Assembly: GCA_964416595.1 (NCBI GenBank)
Contig: CAYQES010000010.1
Coordinates: forward strand, 1 to 64,000
Source: JAKFYM01 sp964416595
GTDB lineage: Bacteria; Bdellovibrionota; UBA1018; CAIPTA01
Direction of reading: 5' to 3'
Length of the DNA stretch: 64,000 nt
Position 1 is the stretch's first letter. Each line of letters begins with the position of its first letter. This document shows, one piece after another, positions 35,475-43,652 of the stretch. The notes under the pieces were generated by a model that was not told where the DNA came from, searched no databases, and was given only the letters and a program-made list of their open reading frames with translations. A program made the position numbers and the translations under genes.

Positions 35475-36045
35475 CCTGTAAACGCCGGCGCAAGACCAAA
35501 ATTTCCACGGCCATATACACTAGCAAACTTCCCGTAAAGCCCACGCCCTTCAGCAAAGCCCAAGCGGAAGTGGACCAAGAAAAAGCAGCCCAGGTGGCAA
35601 GGGCCGCATGCAAGCCAAAAAAAATCGCCATGCGCACCGTGAGGCCCGGCAGTTTTTCTTTTAAAACCACCGGCACATTCTGATTTTGTTTTTCCATCAC
35701 AGCCAAGAGAAAGGGTTTTTCCAACAAAAAAGAAGCAAATAAAAATATTGCTAGCCCGCCCTCCATCAATGCCGGCTGTAATTTGAACCAAATTCCATCT
35801 TTAGCAAATAAAGAAACAGCGCCGAGACCTAAGATCAAAAAACTTGTGACTAAGGTAACAAAGGAAATCCGCCGGGAGCGTATCCATTCCCAGGTCATTT
35901 CCCCTACACTAAACACCATGCCAGCCACCACGCCCCAAATGATGCCAAATTTTTCTTCGATCACCGTGAAAGCAATCACGGGTAAAAGGCCACCAAAAAG
36001 GAATTGCAGCAGTGCCTGCCTTTTAGGGTCCCGGGCCAAGATCAC
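35455..36045 (-). CDS. IspZ/YciB-like inner-membrane protein
   Basis: A 196-residue membrane protein with five or six helices, starting with LQFLFGGLLPVIAF. The FEW-like GEMTWEWIRSRRI loop and a closing helix plus basic tail resemble the septation-protein A (IspZ/YciB) family. In other bacteria this family is linked to cell-envelope synthesis and septation. The match is moderate. It is coupled to the upstream thioredoxin-like gene by a 4-base overlap. Confidence 0.75.
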   Translation of the reverse strand: MILARDPKRQALLQFLFGGLLPVIAFTVIEEKFGIIWGVVAGMVFSVGEMTWEWIRSRRISFVTLVTSFLILGLGAVSLFAKDGIWFKLQPALMEGGLAIFLFASFLLEKPFLLAVMEKQNQNVPVVLKEKLPGLTVRMAIFFGLHAALATWAAFSWSTSAWALLKGVGFTGSLLVYMAVEILVLRRRLQAKASAP

Positions 36046-36551
36046 TCCACGCTCTTGATCGCCTTCTGAACGGCGGCCGAAAGTTTTTTGGGATCGTGCC
36101 CTTTAGAAACTTTTGTATTTTTTTCCAAGGGCGCCGTATTGATAAAAGTGGCCTTGGAATTTTTAGGGTTGATCACGGCCAATAGGGGCACGCCGTCCCG
36201 CTTTACGGGAGATTTAGAAAGAGCCGCAACCCTATCTAACACGCTTAAACCAGAGGCCAATTTTTCTCGCTCTTGGTACAAACCGATTTCTTCCACCACC
36301 ACATTGGCACCCGGTAAACCTTCTTCCCCTAACGAAAGCAAACGGTGAATGGAAACGCACCAGGGGCACCAGTCGGCGCCGAACACCACCAAGAGATGTT
36401 TATTTTCGGCTTTGGCTTTTTCCCAGGCAGAATCAAAAATTTTTGCTTGGTCCGTGCACACCCGGTAGATTTTGCCTTTGTCGTCACAGGATTTATTATC
36501 GGCCGCAAAAGCGAAATTTCCTAAAAGGGCTAAAAGTAGAATGAATTTCAT
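36042..36551 (-). CDS. Secreted thioredoxin-fold protein
   Basis: A 169-residue exported protein with signal peptide MKFILLLALLGNFAFA. The thioredoxin fold carries the active site GADWCPWCVSIH and a cis-Pro in DGVPLLAVI. A CxxC with two central residues PW points to a disulfide reductase or isomerase role in the periplasm. An extra Cys pair lies just after the signal (SCDDK, RVCTD). It heads a two-gene unit with the IspZ-like gene. Confidence 0.85.
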   Translation of the reverse strand: MKFILLLALLGNFAFAADNKSCDDKGKIYRVCTDQAKIFDSAWEKAKAENKHLLVVFGADWCPWCVSIHRLLSLGEEGLPGANVVVEEIGLYQEREKLASGLSVLDRVAALSKSPVKRDGVPLLAVINPKNSKATFINTAPLEKNTKVSKGHDPKKLSAAVQKAIKSVE

Positions 36552-36594
36552 ATGAACTCCTCTTTTTGTAACCCCTTAGTTGTAGCGTAATCAT

Positions 36595-36625
36595 AAAAAA
36601 AGGGCGAGCCTTACAAGCTCTCCCT
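36595..36625 (-). terminator. Terminator of the 36646 gene
   Basis: Arms AGGGCGAGC (36601-36609) and GCTCTCCCT (36617-36625) pair with one mismatch around a 7-base loop. On the minus strand the hairpin is followed by a run of seven T. It separates the small secreted-protein gene from the thioredoxin-like gene. Confidence 0.8.
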
Positions 36626-36645
36626 TTCTTAAAATCAGATTTTTT

Positions 36646-37020
36646 TTATTCTTCTTTTCGCTTCAACACTTGGGATTCACAGCCACCCATTTGGTTGTTC
36701 AAGTGCTCGGCCGTTAGCCATTGCACGTCATATGGATACACTTGATCGCTCATGCCATCGCTGCCTTGGAAATTAAGATTTAATTTCTGCAATACTTGGC
36801 CTTTTCTGGTTACGATTTCAAATTGCCCCGGGCCTTTCACTACAAAAGCAACTCTTCTCGTTTTAGAAACCAACTTCTTTTCTGCATTATCAAACACAGT
36901 AAAAGTGTGTTTTTCCATATTGTATGTGGTGGTGAGGAAAGGCTCCGTGAAGCGGCAGGTGATCACGTCAGCTTGGGCAGAAAGAGAAACAAAAAACAAA
37001 ATAGCAAAAACAAATTTCAT
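36646..37020 (-). CDS. Small secreted beta-rich protein
   Basis: A 124-residue exported protein with a signal peptide ending AQA near residue 17. A beta-rich domain begins VITCRFTEPFLTTTYNM, with one Cys at each end (ITC and GGC), probably a disulfide that closes the fold. No family is recognised. It is monocistronic with its own terminator. Confidence 0.7.
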   Translation of the reverse strand: MKFVFAILFFVSLSAQADVITCRFTEPFLTTTYNMEKHTFTVFDNAEKKLVSKTRRVAFVVKGPGQFEIVTRKGQVLQKLNLNFQGSDGMSDQVYPYDVQWLTAEHLNNQMGGCESQVLKRKEE

Positions 37021-37088
37021 ATATGCTCCTTAAGAAAATAACAGAGTCGTTTAGATAGAACAAAATGATGCATAACGTCAAATGATTT

Positions 37089-37547
37089 TTACGCAATCCT
37101 CCTGCGTCTTTGCATCTCAAATTTTCTCTGCTGCTGGCTCACCTCTACTAAGGCGGAAAGCTCCGCCGTGAGGAGGGCGATGATATCCCCCACGGCCACA
37201 ATACCCACCAATTCTTGCTCCGGGCCCACGATCGGTAAACGCTTCACACCCCGCTCCCGCATGGTTTGGATCACGTGGGTGACGCTGTCATTTTCATTCA
37301 CGGTAACCAAACCCGTGGTCATAATATCTTCTACGGCCAGAGCAGAAGTAGAAGCACCTAAGGCCACCGTTGCCACCACGATGTCCCGATCTGTTAAAAT
37401 TCCCAGCGGAATCTCACGGCCTAGCTCATAATCCACCACAACCACATCACCCACGTGATTTTCTCGCATCACTTTTGCGGCAGCCTCCACGGAACTTTCT
37501 TTGGAAATGCTCACCACATTACGCCGACCAATTTTCTTTAGATCCAT
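37089..37547 (-). CDS. CBS-domain pair protein
   Basis: A 152-residue cytoplasmic protein made of two CBS motifs (a Bateman module). The first has VGDVVVVD...LGILTDRDIV and the second GVKRLPIV...LVGIVAVGDII. A helical basic tail follows (QRKFEMQRRRRIA). Such modules bind adenine nucleotides and act as sensors. The partner is unknown. It follows the host-attachment-family gene by 14 bases with its own GGGGG site, so the two are likely co-transcribed. Confidence 0.9.
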   Translation of the reverse strand: MDLKKIGRRNVVSISKESSVEAAAKVMRENHVGDVVVVDYELGREIPLGILTDRDIVVATVALGASTSALAVEDIMTTGLVTVNENDSVTHVIQTMRERGVKRLPIVGPEQELVGIVAVGDIIALLTAELSALVEVSQQQRKFEMQRRRRIA

Positions 37548-37561
37548 CTTTGCCCCCTAAC

Positions 37562-37987
37562 TCATGCCGCTAAAGCAATTTGCCGCTTTTGTAAAAGACC
37601 CTGCACTTCCCCAGTGGAAATTGGACTCACGTCGTGGGGAATCTCGTCCCGCACGGTGGCCAAAACCGCCGCAGAAAAACTTTTTCGCAGTTTTCCCAAG
37701 AATTTAGGCTCAGCGATCAACACCAATTCGTCATATAGATGATGGCTCCTGCCATCTTCCACCTTCTGCGCCACAAGCTTAGCGAATTTTGTTGGTGTGT
37801 AGGCACGCTTCAATGGCATCTCTACTTTTTTTTCTTTGCCCCTCCTAGGAGTGCTGAGATTCTCTAAACGCAAAAAATATCCTAGTAGGCCCTTCCGATT
37901 GCCACGAAAGATCACCGCCTCCTGGCGATTCGCCACAACATACCAGCGCAAAATAGGTAACTGCATATGATAAACAGCTTGTGACAT
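37562..37987 (-). CDS. Host-attachment-family protein
   Basis: A 141-residue protein similar to the 'protein required for attachment to host cells' family. An N-terminal strand WYVVANRQEAVIFR is followed by a helical half with KFAKLVAQKVEDG, the core DELVLIAEPKFLGKLRKSF and a final VRDEIPHDVSPIS, matching the family's LVLvApp..LG.LR...ei.kDlt pattern. The family name is historical (Agrobacterium) and the molecular role is unclear. ATG at 37987 has GGGAGGTAAAC in front. It is first gene of a unit with the CBS gene. Confidence 0.8.
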   Translation of the reverse strand: MSQAVYHMQLPILRWYVVANRQEAVIFRGNRKGLLGYFLRLENLSTPRRGKEKKVEMPLKRAYTPTKFAKLVAQKVEDGRSHHLYDELVLIAEPKFLGKLRKSFSAAVLATVRDEIPHDVSPISTGEVQGLLQKRQIALAA

Positions 37988-38026
37988 GTTTACCTCCCAC
38001 CAAATGAGAGCAAGGAAAATGCCATG

Positions 38027-38053
38027 GCAATAGCGGCAAATTGCTCTATTGCC
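38027..38053 (-). promoter_or_regulatory. Inverted repeat in the leader of the host-attachment-family gene
   Basis: Perfect 8-bp arms GGCAATAG (38027-38034) and CTATTGCC (38046-38053) flank an 11-base centre, 40 bases upstream of the gene start. It could be an operator or a leader hairpin. The rest of the divergent region (38054-38217) is A/T-rich and holds an imperfect long-loop inverted repeat near 38069 and 38128. Confidence 0.45.
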
Positions 38054-38230
38054 GTTCAATAAATTTTCTCGATGTTTTTATTTTAACAACTACAACTAGA
38101 ATATATTTATAAAAAACATAAAAATCGACGAGTTTATGACTATAAAATAAGCTCACTGTCAAACCTCCAAAGCAAAAAAATATACAATTTTGCACTGTAG
38201 AAATGGTGGCCAAACGCTATACTTAGGGTG

Positions 38231-39577
38231 ATGGATATTCTGCTCATTCACTCTAAAGCTGAAATCCGGGAACTGGTATCGTTTCCCCTGGAAGGGGCCC
38301 TTTCTGCCATTACCCACGGGGTTCCAGGCGGTAAAGAGGCGCAAGAACTCATCGCAGCCAAAAAGCTTGTGACACCCGTAATCGTGGCGGAAAACTCTCC
38401 CGATAACCTGCAATTCCTTAACGCTTTCAAACAAGACTCCAAACTCATCCTTTGCGCTGACGCCAAACCCGCCACAGCACCTCCAGCCATGGAGGGTATA
38501 CAGTTTTTAGGCTATGCTCTTTACGCTAACCTGGTAAACGATCTCATTCAGTTGTTGAAGCCTAGTGCTCCCGCCGCGGCCCCAGCGCCCGAGGGCGAAG
38601 CGAAAATTGAGGATAAATACTGCCGCATCAATACGGCCCTTCTCTTAAAAGTGAACCCCCTGGCGGCTGATATCTATATCCGTTTGTCGCCCACCCATTA
38701 TGTAAAACTTTTTCAGAAAAACGATGAATTCGATGTGAACGATCTCCAGCGCTACCGGGATAAAAAAAAGGTGGATTACCTTTACCTGTTAAAAGAAGAC
38801 TCGCCCCAGCTGATGACCAAACTTCTTGAAGAGCTGGAAAAAATGCTTTCGGCCAATCCACCACCCTCGCCGCAAACAGCTACGGAAACCGTGGAAAATA
38901 TGGTGGATACCATCCACGAATTGATCGATAAAATTGGTGTTACCGAAGAAGTGCAAAAAGCCGTGAGCAATAGCGTAAAAGTTACCTTGAAAGCCATGGG
39001 CGACTTCCCCCAGCTTTCCGAGATTATGAAGATCGTGAATGATCCTAACGGCAAATACATTGGCCGCCATACCATGCTGCTCACCAATATCGCGTGCTCT
39101 ATGGCGGTGTGCATGGATTGGTATTCGGAATCCACTTTCGAAAAACTCACCATGGCAGCCTTCCTACACGATTCCGCCTTGCGTGATCATGATCTGTGCG
39201 CCGTAAAAGATCTTACAGAATTTGAAAAAGTCTATAAGGGAAAATTCAATCTAAGCCAAATCCAGGCGTATAAAGCTCACCCAGAAAAGGCCGTATTGTT
39301 GCTTGGTCACTTCAAGGAAGTTCCCGCAGAAGTGGATAAAATCATCCTTCAGCACCACGAGCACCCCATGGGATCAGGTTTCCCCGCCCAGCTTTCCAGT
39401 AACTATATTACGCCCCTCTCGAGCTTATTTATTGTTTCCCACGATCTAACGGATTATATCCTCGACAGGCAGGGAAAATTCGATATCGATGAATTCCTGC
39501 AAGCCTTTGACAAAAAATATGCCTCTGGAAACTTTAAAAAGATTGCCAAGCAGCTCTCAGAAGTAGAATTATTCTAG
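38231..39577 (+). CDS. HD-GYP-like signalling protein
   Basis: A 448-residue cytoplasmic protein. Residues 1-110 resemble a degenerate receiver domain. A middle region contains YIRLSPTHYVKLFQKNDEFD, and the C-terminal half is an HD domain with AAFLHDSAL, YKAHPEKAVLLL and LQHHEHPMGSGFP. The last is close to the HHE..dGsGYP motif of HD-GYP cyclic-di-GMP phosphodiesterases, but the Asp is replaced by Met. TATACT (38218-38223) ends 7 bases before the ATG, so the mRNA is probably leaderless; GTG at 38228 is an alternative. Confidence 0.8.
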   Translation: MDILLIHSKAEIRELVSFPLEGALSAITHGVPGGKEAQELIAAKKLVTPVIVAENSPDNLQFLNAFKQDSKLILCADAKPATAPPAMEGIQFLGYALYANLVNDLIQLLKPSAPAAAPAPEGEAKIEDKYCRINTALLLKVNPLAADIYIRLSPTHYVKLFQKNDEFDVNDLQRYRDKKKVDYLYLLKEDSPQLMTKLLEELEKMLSANPPPSPQTATETVENMVDTIHELIDKIGVTEEVQKAVSNSVKVTLKAMGDFPQLSEIMKIVNDPNGKYIGRHTMLLTNIACSMAVCMDWYSESTFEKLTMAAFLHDSALRDHDLCAVKDLTEFEKVYKGKFNLSQIQAYKAHPEKAVLLLGHFKEVPAEVDKIILQHHEHPMGSGFPAQLSSNYITPLSSLFIVSHDLTDYILDRQGKFDIDEFLQAFDKKYASGNFKKIAKQLSEVELF

Positions 39578-39584
39578 CGCACCC

Positions 39585-40952
39585 ATGATCCATAAACCTT
39601 TTGCTCGGCTCTGGCTCACCACACTCCTCGCCTTTGTGCTTGTTCTATTGGCACTGCCGCCCTTTTACGGCTTCATGGATGACCTCACCAATCTACAAAC
39701 CGCAAAAGATATGACAGAGCGGGGAGCGCTCAATTACCTAAAAGATTGGCTGCCCTATGATTATGCCGCCAGCGGTCGCATCCGGCCTTTTTTGCCATTC
39801 ATGGCCTGGGGAATTTATACACCAGCCCTAGGCTCTCCCCTTGGGTTGCATCTTTGGAACGGTTTTCTCACTTTGGGAACACTAGGACTCTTGGCTTTAG
39901 GTTTTGCTCGGCTGTGGCGCCTAGTGTACGGCGAAAAAGAAGACATCAGCGCCATCTTCTTCGCTTTGATGCTGCTCTTTCCTTGGACTCACCTTGTGGT
40001 GATCTTGCCCGCCATGCAAGAGAAAATGATTTTGCTGGCAGCAGCCCTTACCCTCTTGGCTTTTACGTCTCCCGCCGTAATTTCTTGGCCAGTATGGATA
40101 CGCATGCCCTCGCTCATTTTCCTCTTGGCTTGCGGAACTTTTGTGCGGGAACAATATATTTTATTTTATCCGGCCTTTTTTGCGGCCAGCTGGTGCCAAG
40201 ATAAAAAACCTTTCCGTTGGGAAACTTGGCTTTATTTCTGCGCCATGCTGGGTTTGATTGTGCTTGTCTGGTGGCTCGGCCGCGGCAACCCCTACAAAAG
40301 TAGGTACGGGCTTGAGGCCGCTTTTGTTACTCTGCAAAACTCCCGCTCCCTCTGGCTTTTTCTAGCGTTAGCTTTAACTAGTTTTGTGTGCCTATTTTCC
40401 AAAAAAGATTTTCTCGCCCGCACCTTTCCCGCCACTTCGCTCCTAGGGTTTTTACTGCTAATGATCCCTTGGGGCCTTGGCGGTTATTTAAATAGCATAG
40501 CCGCTCCCCTATTTGCGGCGGCAGTGTTAGCTATTTTTTCTGGTTTCTTGAAACGAAAACCCTTCATTGTTTTTGCTGCAGGATTATTACTTTTTACTGG
40601 TGAAATTATTTTGGATGCATCCGTAAAGCGAGATTTACGCTTGGCCCTTGAAAGCCAAGAGTTAAAAGTCCTCGCCCAAACGCACACTCTCTATGCTCCT
40701 TGTGATGAAGGTTCCGGTTACATCAAACGTTACGCTAAAGAATATTTTGGCTATGAATTAGACGTAAAAGTGCCACCTGCCCTGGCGGATTTACGCGCAC
40801 AACACTCGGGTCCCACCTATTGGTTTGTGGGCAAGCACTTAAGTTGCTGGCCAGGAAGTTTTGATCCAGAAGCCTTAGTGAAGAGCGGCGAAGCCAAAGT
40901 GCTGTGGCAAGGTTCCCACGCCTGGAGCCACCGAATTTTAGAAATCCATTAA
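39585..40952 (+). CDS. Polytopic membrane protein, glycosyltransferase-like
   Basis: A 455-residue inner-membrane protein with about ten helices and a soluble C-terminal domain of about 100 residues. The first periplasmic loop holds the acidic pair MDDLTNLQTA followed by a charged SGRIRPF segment, the position and style of the catalytic loop in GT-C glycosyltransferases. No closer family can be named. It follows the HD-GYP-like gene by 7 bases. Confidence 0.65.
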   Translation: MIHKPFARLWLTTLLAFVLVLLALPPFYGFMDDLTNLQTAKDMTERGALNYLKDWLPYDYAASGRIRPFLPFMAWGIYTPALGSPLGLHLWNGFLTLGTLGLLALGFARLWRLVYGEKEDISAIFFALMLLFPWTHLVVILPAMQEKMILLAAALTLLAFTSPAVISWPVWIRMPSLIFLLACGTFVREQYILFYPAFFAASWCQDKKPFRWETWLYFCAMLGLIVLVWWLGRGNPYKSRYGLEAAFVTLQNSRSLWLFLALALTSFVCLFSKKDFLARTFPATSLLGFLLLMIPWGLGGYLNSIAAPLFAAAVLAIFSGFLKRKPFIVFAAGLLLFTGEIILDASVKRDLRLALESQELKVLAQTHTLYAPCDEGSGYIKRYAKEYFGYELDVKVPPALADLRAQHSGPTYWFVGKHLSCWPGSFDPEALVKSGEAKVLWQGSHAWSHRILEIH

Positions 40953-40992
40953 ACCCCGGCATAGCTGGTATATTTAATGCAATTTCTTAAAC

Positions 40993-41202
40993 ATGAACTT
41001 ACCAGATCCACTTACAATAGGCTTAGGTTTAGGAGCGCTTCTCTTTCTAACCGCCGTGGCCTATAGAAGGAAAAAGCCACCGGAAGAAAGTTTCGGCCCC
41101 CACGAACTCTACCCTAAAGATAGCGGCGAGCATGGTGGCCTCTATGGCCATCACTCCAAGCACCTCTATCCAGAAGCCTCAGACCATAAAATCGCCAGCT
41201 AA
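40993..41202 (+). CDS. Small single-helix membrane protein
   Basis: A 69-residue protein with one N-terminal hydrophobic helix (TIGLGLGALLFLTAVAY), a basic stop-transfer (RRKK) and a His-rich soluble tail (GEHGGLYGHHSKHLYPEASDH). The tail could bind metal. There is no clear ribosome site. It lies 40 bases after the preceding gene on the same strand. Confidence 0.5.
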   Translation: MNLPDPLTIGLGLGALLFLTAVAYRRKKPPEESFGPHELYPKDSGEHGGLYGHHSKHLYPEASDHKIAS

Positions 41203-41348
41203 TTTCTTAGAACGCGTAAAAATGCCTCATGCCTAGGAGTGATTAGTGGATTTTTCCCCCAAACATACCCTCTAATCGAAAGTTTTTTGCTTTTACTATT
41301 GGTCTAAGTCTTGCTCATAAGCCGGCGAGTTTTTGGGGAAAGGAAAGT

Positions 41349-41708
41349 ATGGCCTGCAATGGAGTTCTCGTAGTTGAAGATGAAAAAGATATCCGCGATT
41401 GCCTACAAGAGGTTTTAGAAAGGGAAGGTTACCAAGTGGCTACCGCCGCTAATGGCAAGGAAGGCATGGAACTTCTGCCTAAGGTGGACCCTTGTGTGAT
41501 CCTCCTAGATTTGATGATGCCCGTGATGAACGGCTGGGAATTTGCGGAGAAAATCGACAAGAATAAAGAATTATCCGAGGCGGCATTAGTAGTAGTATCC
41601 GCTGGTGGGGAACACACTTTCGATATCAAAGCGAAAAAAATTCTCAGAAAACCTGTGGATCTAGATGTGCTACTAGCCACAGTGAAAAAATACTGTCAAG
41701 AACATTAA
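41349..41708 (+). CDS. Stand-alone response-regulator receiver (CheY-like)
   Basis: A 119-residue single receiver domain. It has the acidic pair VVEDEKD, the phospho-acceptor Asp in VILLDLMMP, the Ser/Thr switch in VVSAGG and the Lys in RKPVD. There is no output domain, so it acts by protein contact as CheY or Spo0F do. No kinase is adjacent. AAAGGAAA precedes the ATG. A possible long-range hairpin pairs TTTCCCC (41253-41259) with GGGGAAA (41335-41341) by the ribosome site. It overlaps the convergent gene by 4 bases. Confidence 0.92.
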   Translation: MACNGVLVVEDEKDIRDCLQEVLEREGYQVATAANGKEGMELLPKVDPCVILLDLMMPVMNGWEFAEKIDKNKELSEAALVVVSAGGEHTFDIKAKKILRKPVDLDVLLATVKKYCQEH

Positions 41709-42391
41709 TTCAGCCGATAGACCTCAAAATAATTGCCCCATATATCCCGCTCGTGGAACTTTGCGCGCGCGCGCAATTTCTTTAAAGAAGGGATCTGGCG
41801 TAAAGCATTATTTTTGTACACAAGCGTGATCGGCTTGGATGCATAAAAGTTTTGTAAGCGATCCAAAAACGGCCGAAACACTTCTTCGGAAAAAGGATCA
41901 TTCATCAGAAAAAATCCGTCGTTGGGGTGAAAGGCGAATTCAAGCGCGTCCCCATGCTCCAGCTGAAATTCCGTTTGTGGATACTGAGTGCGAAAACGCT
42001 GAATATTACCTTTGGCAATTTCACAAAGCTCCCCCACAAGCTCCACGCCCCGGGCTTTACGAAATCCATATTCCGCTGCCAAAATCATGCCCTTCCCGGC
42101 GCCGGCACCAATATCCACAAAATGCTGTTCTTTGTCTGGTTTAAGCTCTGCGAGCAATTGGCGGAAAGGAACTGAACGAATCGGTTGGTAGTAGTTAGCG
42201 TATTTACCGCTAGGGCCTTTTTCGGTTTTTTTGGGATCCAGAAAAGTATCCGAGATCAATCCTAGGCGTTTATCTTCTCGTTCGTCTTTCAGGGCCACCC
42301 AGATTAGGATAAAGGCGGTTCCGAGGCCTCGGATGCGAATCGCATCGTAAATAGAAATCCAAATAATCTTGAGGCGCTCAAAGGTGTGCAT
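41705..42391 (-). CDS. SAM-dependent methyltransferase-like protein
   Basis: A 228-residue protein with a membrane-interacting N-terminal segment (FILIWVALK) and a class I methyltransferase core: motif I FVDIGAGAGKGMILAAEYG, motif II GVELVGELCEIA and a motif IV-like FFLMNDPFS. This order resembles Dot1-like/small-molecule methyltransferases, but the substrate is unknown. It is the second gene after the radical SAM gene, 6 bases away, so it may act in the same pathway. Confidence 0.8.
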   Translation of the reverse strand: MHTFERLKIIWISIYDAIRIRGLGTAFILIWVALKDEREDKRLGLISDTFLDPKKTEKGPSGKYANYYQPIRSVPFRQLLAELKPDKEQHFVDIGAGAGKGMILAAEYGFRKARGVELVGELCEIAKGNIQRFRTQYPQTEFQLEHGDALEFAFHPNDGFFLMNDPFSEEVFRPFLDRLQNFYASKPITLVYKNNALRQIPSLKKLRARAKFHERDIWGNYFEVYRLN

Positions 42392-42397
42392 GGTTTC

Positions 42398-43525
42398 TTA
42401 AGCGAAGGGCACACGCTTAAACAATAGATTCACTTCCGACTGGCAATTCCAATAACAATCCCGGCACTCTTTGGCCTGCTGGCGCATGGGCTTGATGCCT
42501 TCTCCGTTCCAATATTCTTTTAGCGGAGACTTGCGAATATTGCCGTAGCTCTTGCGGTTCTCAAAATGCGGAAAACACGCAAAATAATCCCCGAAACCAT
42601 CGATCGTTAAAGAAGCGTGGCCCGCAACACAAGGAGCGGGAAAAGGTTTGCCCATAAAAAAATCTTTTAAGAGGCGAAAATAGGCTTCCGAGTTTGTTTG
42701 CAAGTTGGAGCTGCGTTTTTTGGCGATCAAGAAATCGATGAGATCGTCGAGCTTTTTGTGGGCCTTCACTGGATCTGGATCCAAGTTTTGTAATAGTTCA
42801 GGGTGCTCTAACACATCCACTTGGTGCACGGGATTGAAAGTAACTTGCCGAACGCCTAAATCTTCGGCGATTTGGAAAATGGACGGAATATCCGCAAAAT
42901 TTCCTTCATGCACCACGGAGTTAATAGAAATATTGATGGTTTTTTTCTGCGCTTTTGCAGCCTCTTGGAGATACTTAATTCCATTCACCAAGCGCTCATA
43001 GGCCCCGGGCCGGCCCACCACCGCATCATGCACTTCTGGATTGGAACCGTGGAGAGAAAGTGTAATTCCGTCCAAGCCCGCTTCCACCAAATCCTTGGCC
43101 ATGGTTTCCGAAAGGTACCAACCACTGCTGGTGATATGGCTCACTAGCTTCGCTTGCTGGATCGCGCGGATAAAAGTGCGGATATGGGGGTGCGTGAGTG
43201 GCTCACCACCTGTGATGGTTACGGATCCCGAGCCGATTTCCTTGGCTTGCCGAATCAGACCCAAAATATCCTCTTGGCTGAGCACGGCCTTTTGCGGATC
43301 ATTCCGGAATTCCCGATCCCGTTCGGGCAAATTGCAAAAACCACACTTCAAATTGCAGGCGTAGGTGAGGGCGAGGTTCACGCTGAGCGGAGCCGCAATC
43401 GGCATCTGCAGGGCGTGGCCGGCTTTTACGAGGAGAAAATTTCGGCCATAGGCGAAGATTTTTTTCACGCCAAATTTTTTGGCGCCCTGGATGGCGTAAT
43501 TTAGGTAAGGCAGGCGTTTAGGCAT
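42398..43525 (-). CDS. Radical SAM protein with SPASM-like C-terminus
   Basis: A 375-residue radical SAM enzyme. The 4Fe-4S-binding CNLKCGFC is followed by a GGEPLTHPHI motif. The C-terminal region has spaced cysteines (CVAGHASL, FACFPH, KECRDCYWNC) like a SPASM/twitch auxiliary cluster site. This architecture occurs in HpnH-like, peptide-modifying and cofactor-forming enzymes. The substrate is unknown. It precedes a methyltransferase gene by 6 bases. Confidence 0.88.
   Translation of the reverse strand: MPKRLPYLNYAIQGAKKFGVKKIFAYGRNFLLVKAGHALQMPIAAPLSVNLALTYACNLKCGFCNLPERDREFRNDPQKAVLSQEDILGLIRQAKEIGSGSVTITGGEPLTHPHIRTFIRAIQQAKLVSHITSSGWYLSETMAKDLVEAGLDGITLSLHGSNPEVHDAVVGRPGAYERLVNGIKYLQEAAKAQKKTINISINSVVHEGNFADIPSIFQIAEDLGVRQVTFNPVHQVDVLEHPELLQNLDPDPVKAHKKLDDLIDFLIAKKRSSNLQTNSEAYFRLLKDFFMGKPFPAPCVAGHASLTIDGFGDYFACFPHFENRKSYGNIRKSPLKEYWNGEGIKPMRQQAKECRDCYWNCQSEVNLLFKRVPFA
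42997..43017. repeat. 21-bp exact repeat, copy 2 (within radical SAM gene)
   Basis: Identical to 7545-7565. Here it encodes GRPGAY of the radical SAM protein on the minus strand, so it is ordinary coding sequence at this site. Confidence 0.5.
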
Positions 43526-43652
43526 CTTAAGATTAAAGTATTACAGAGAAAGGGATTTAGTAAAGGCGGGTAGTAACATAGGCATGCAACGTAGTGGGCG
43601 CACCAAGTAGAAGCTTGCCCAAACCCCCACTCCCGATTATCTTCTGCCACCC

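Noticed and set aside
37562..37987. Reading the host-attachment-family protein as a predation factor
   Set aside because: The family name is historical and the family occurs in many non-predatory bacteria; nothing in the sequence ties it to prey contact.
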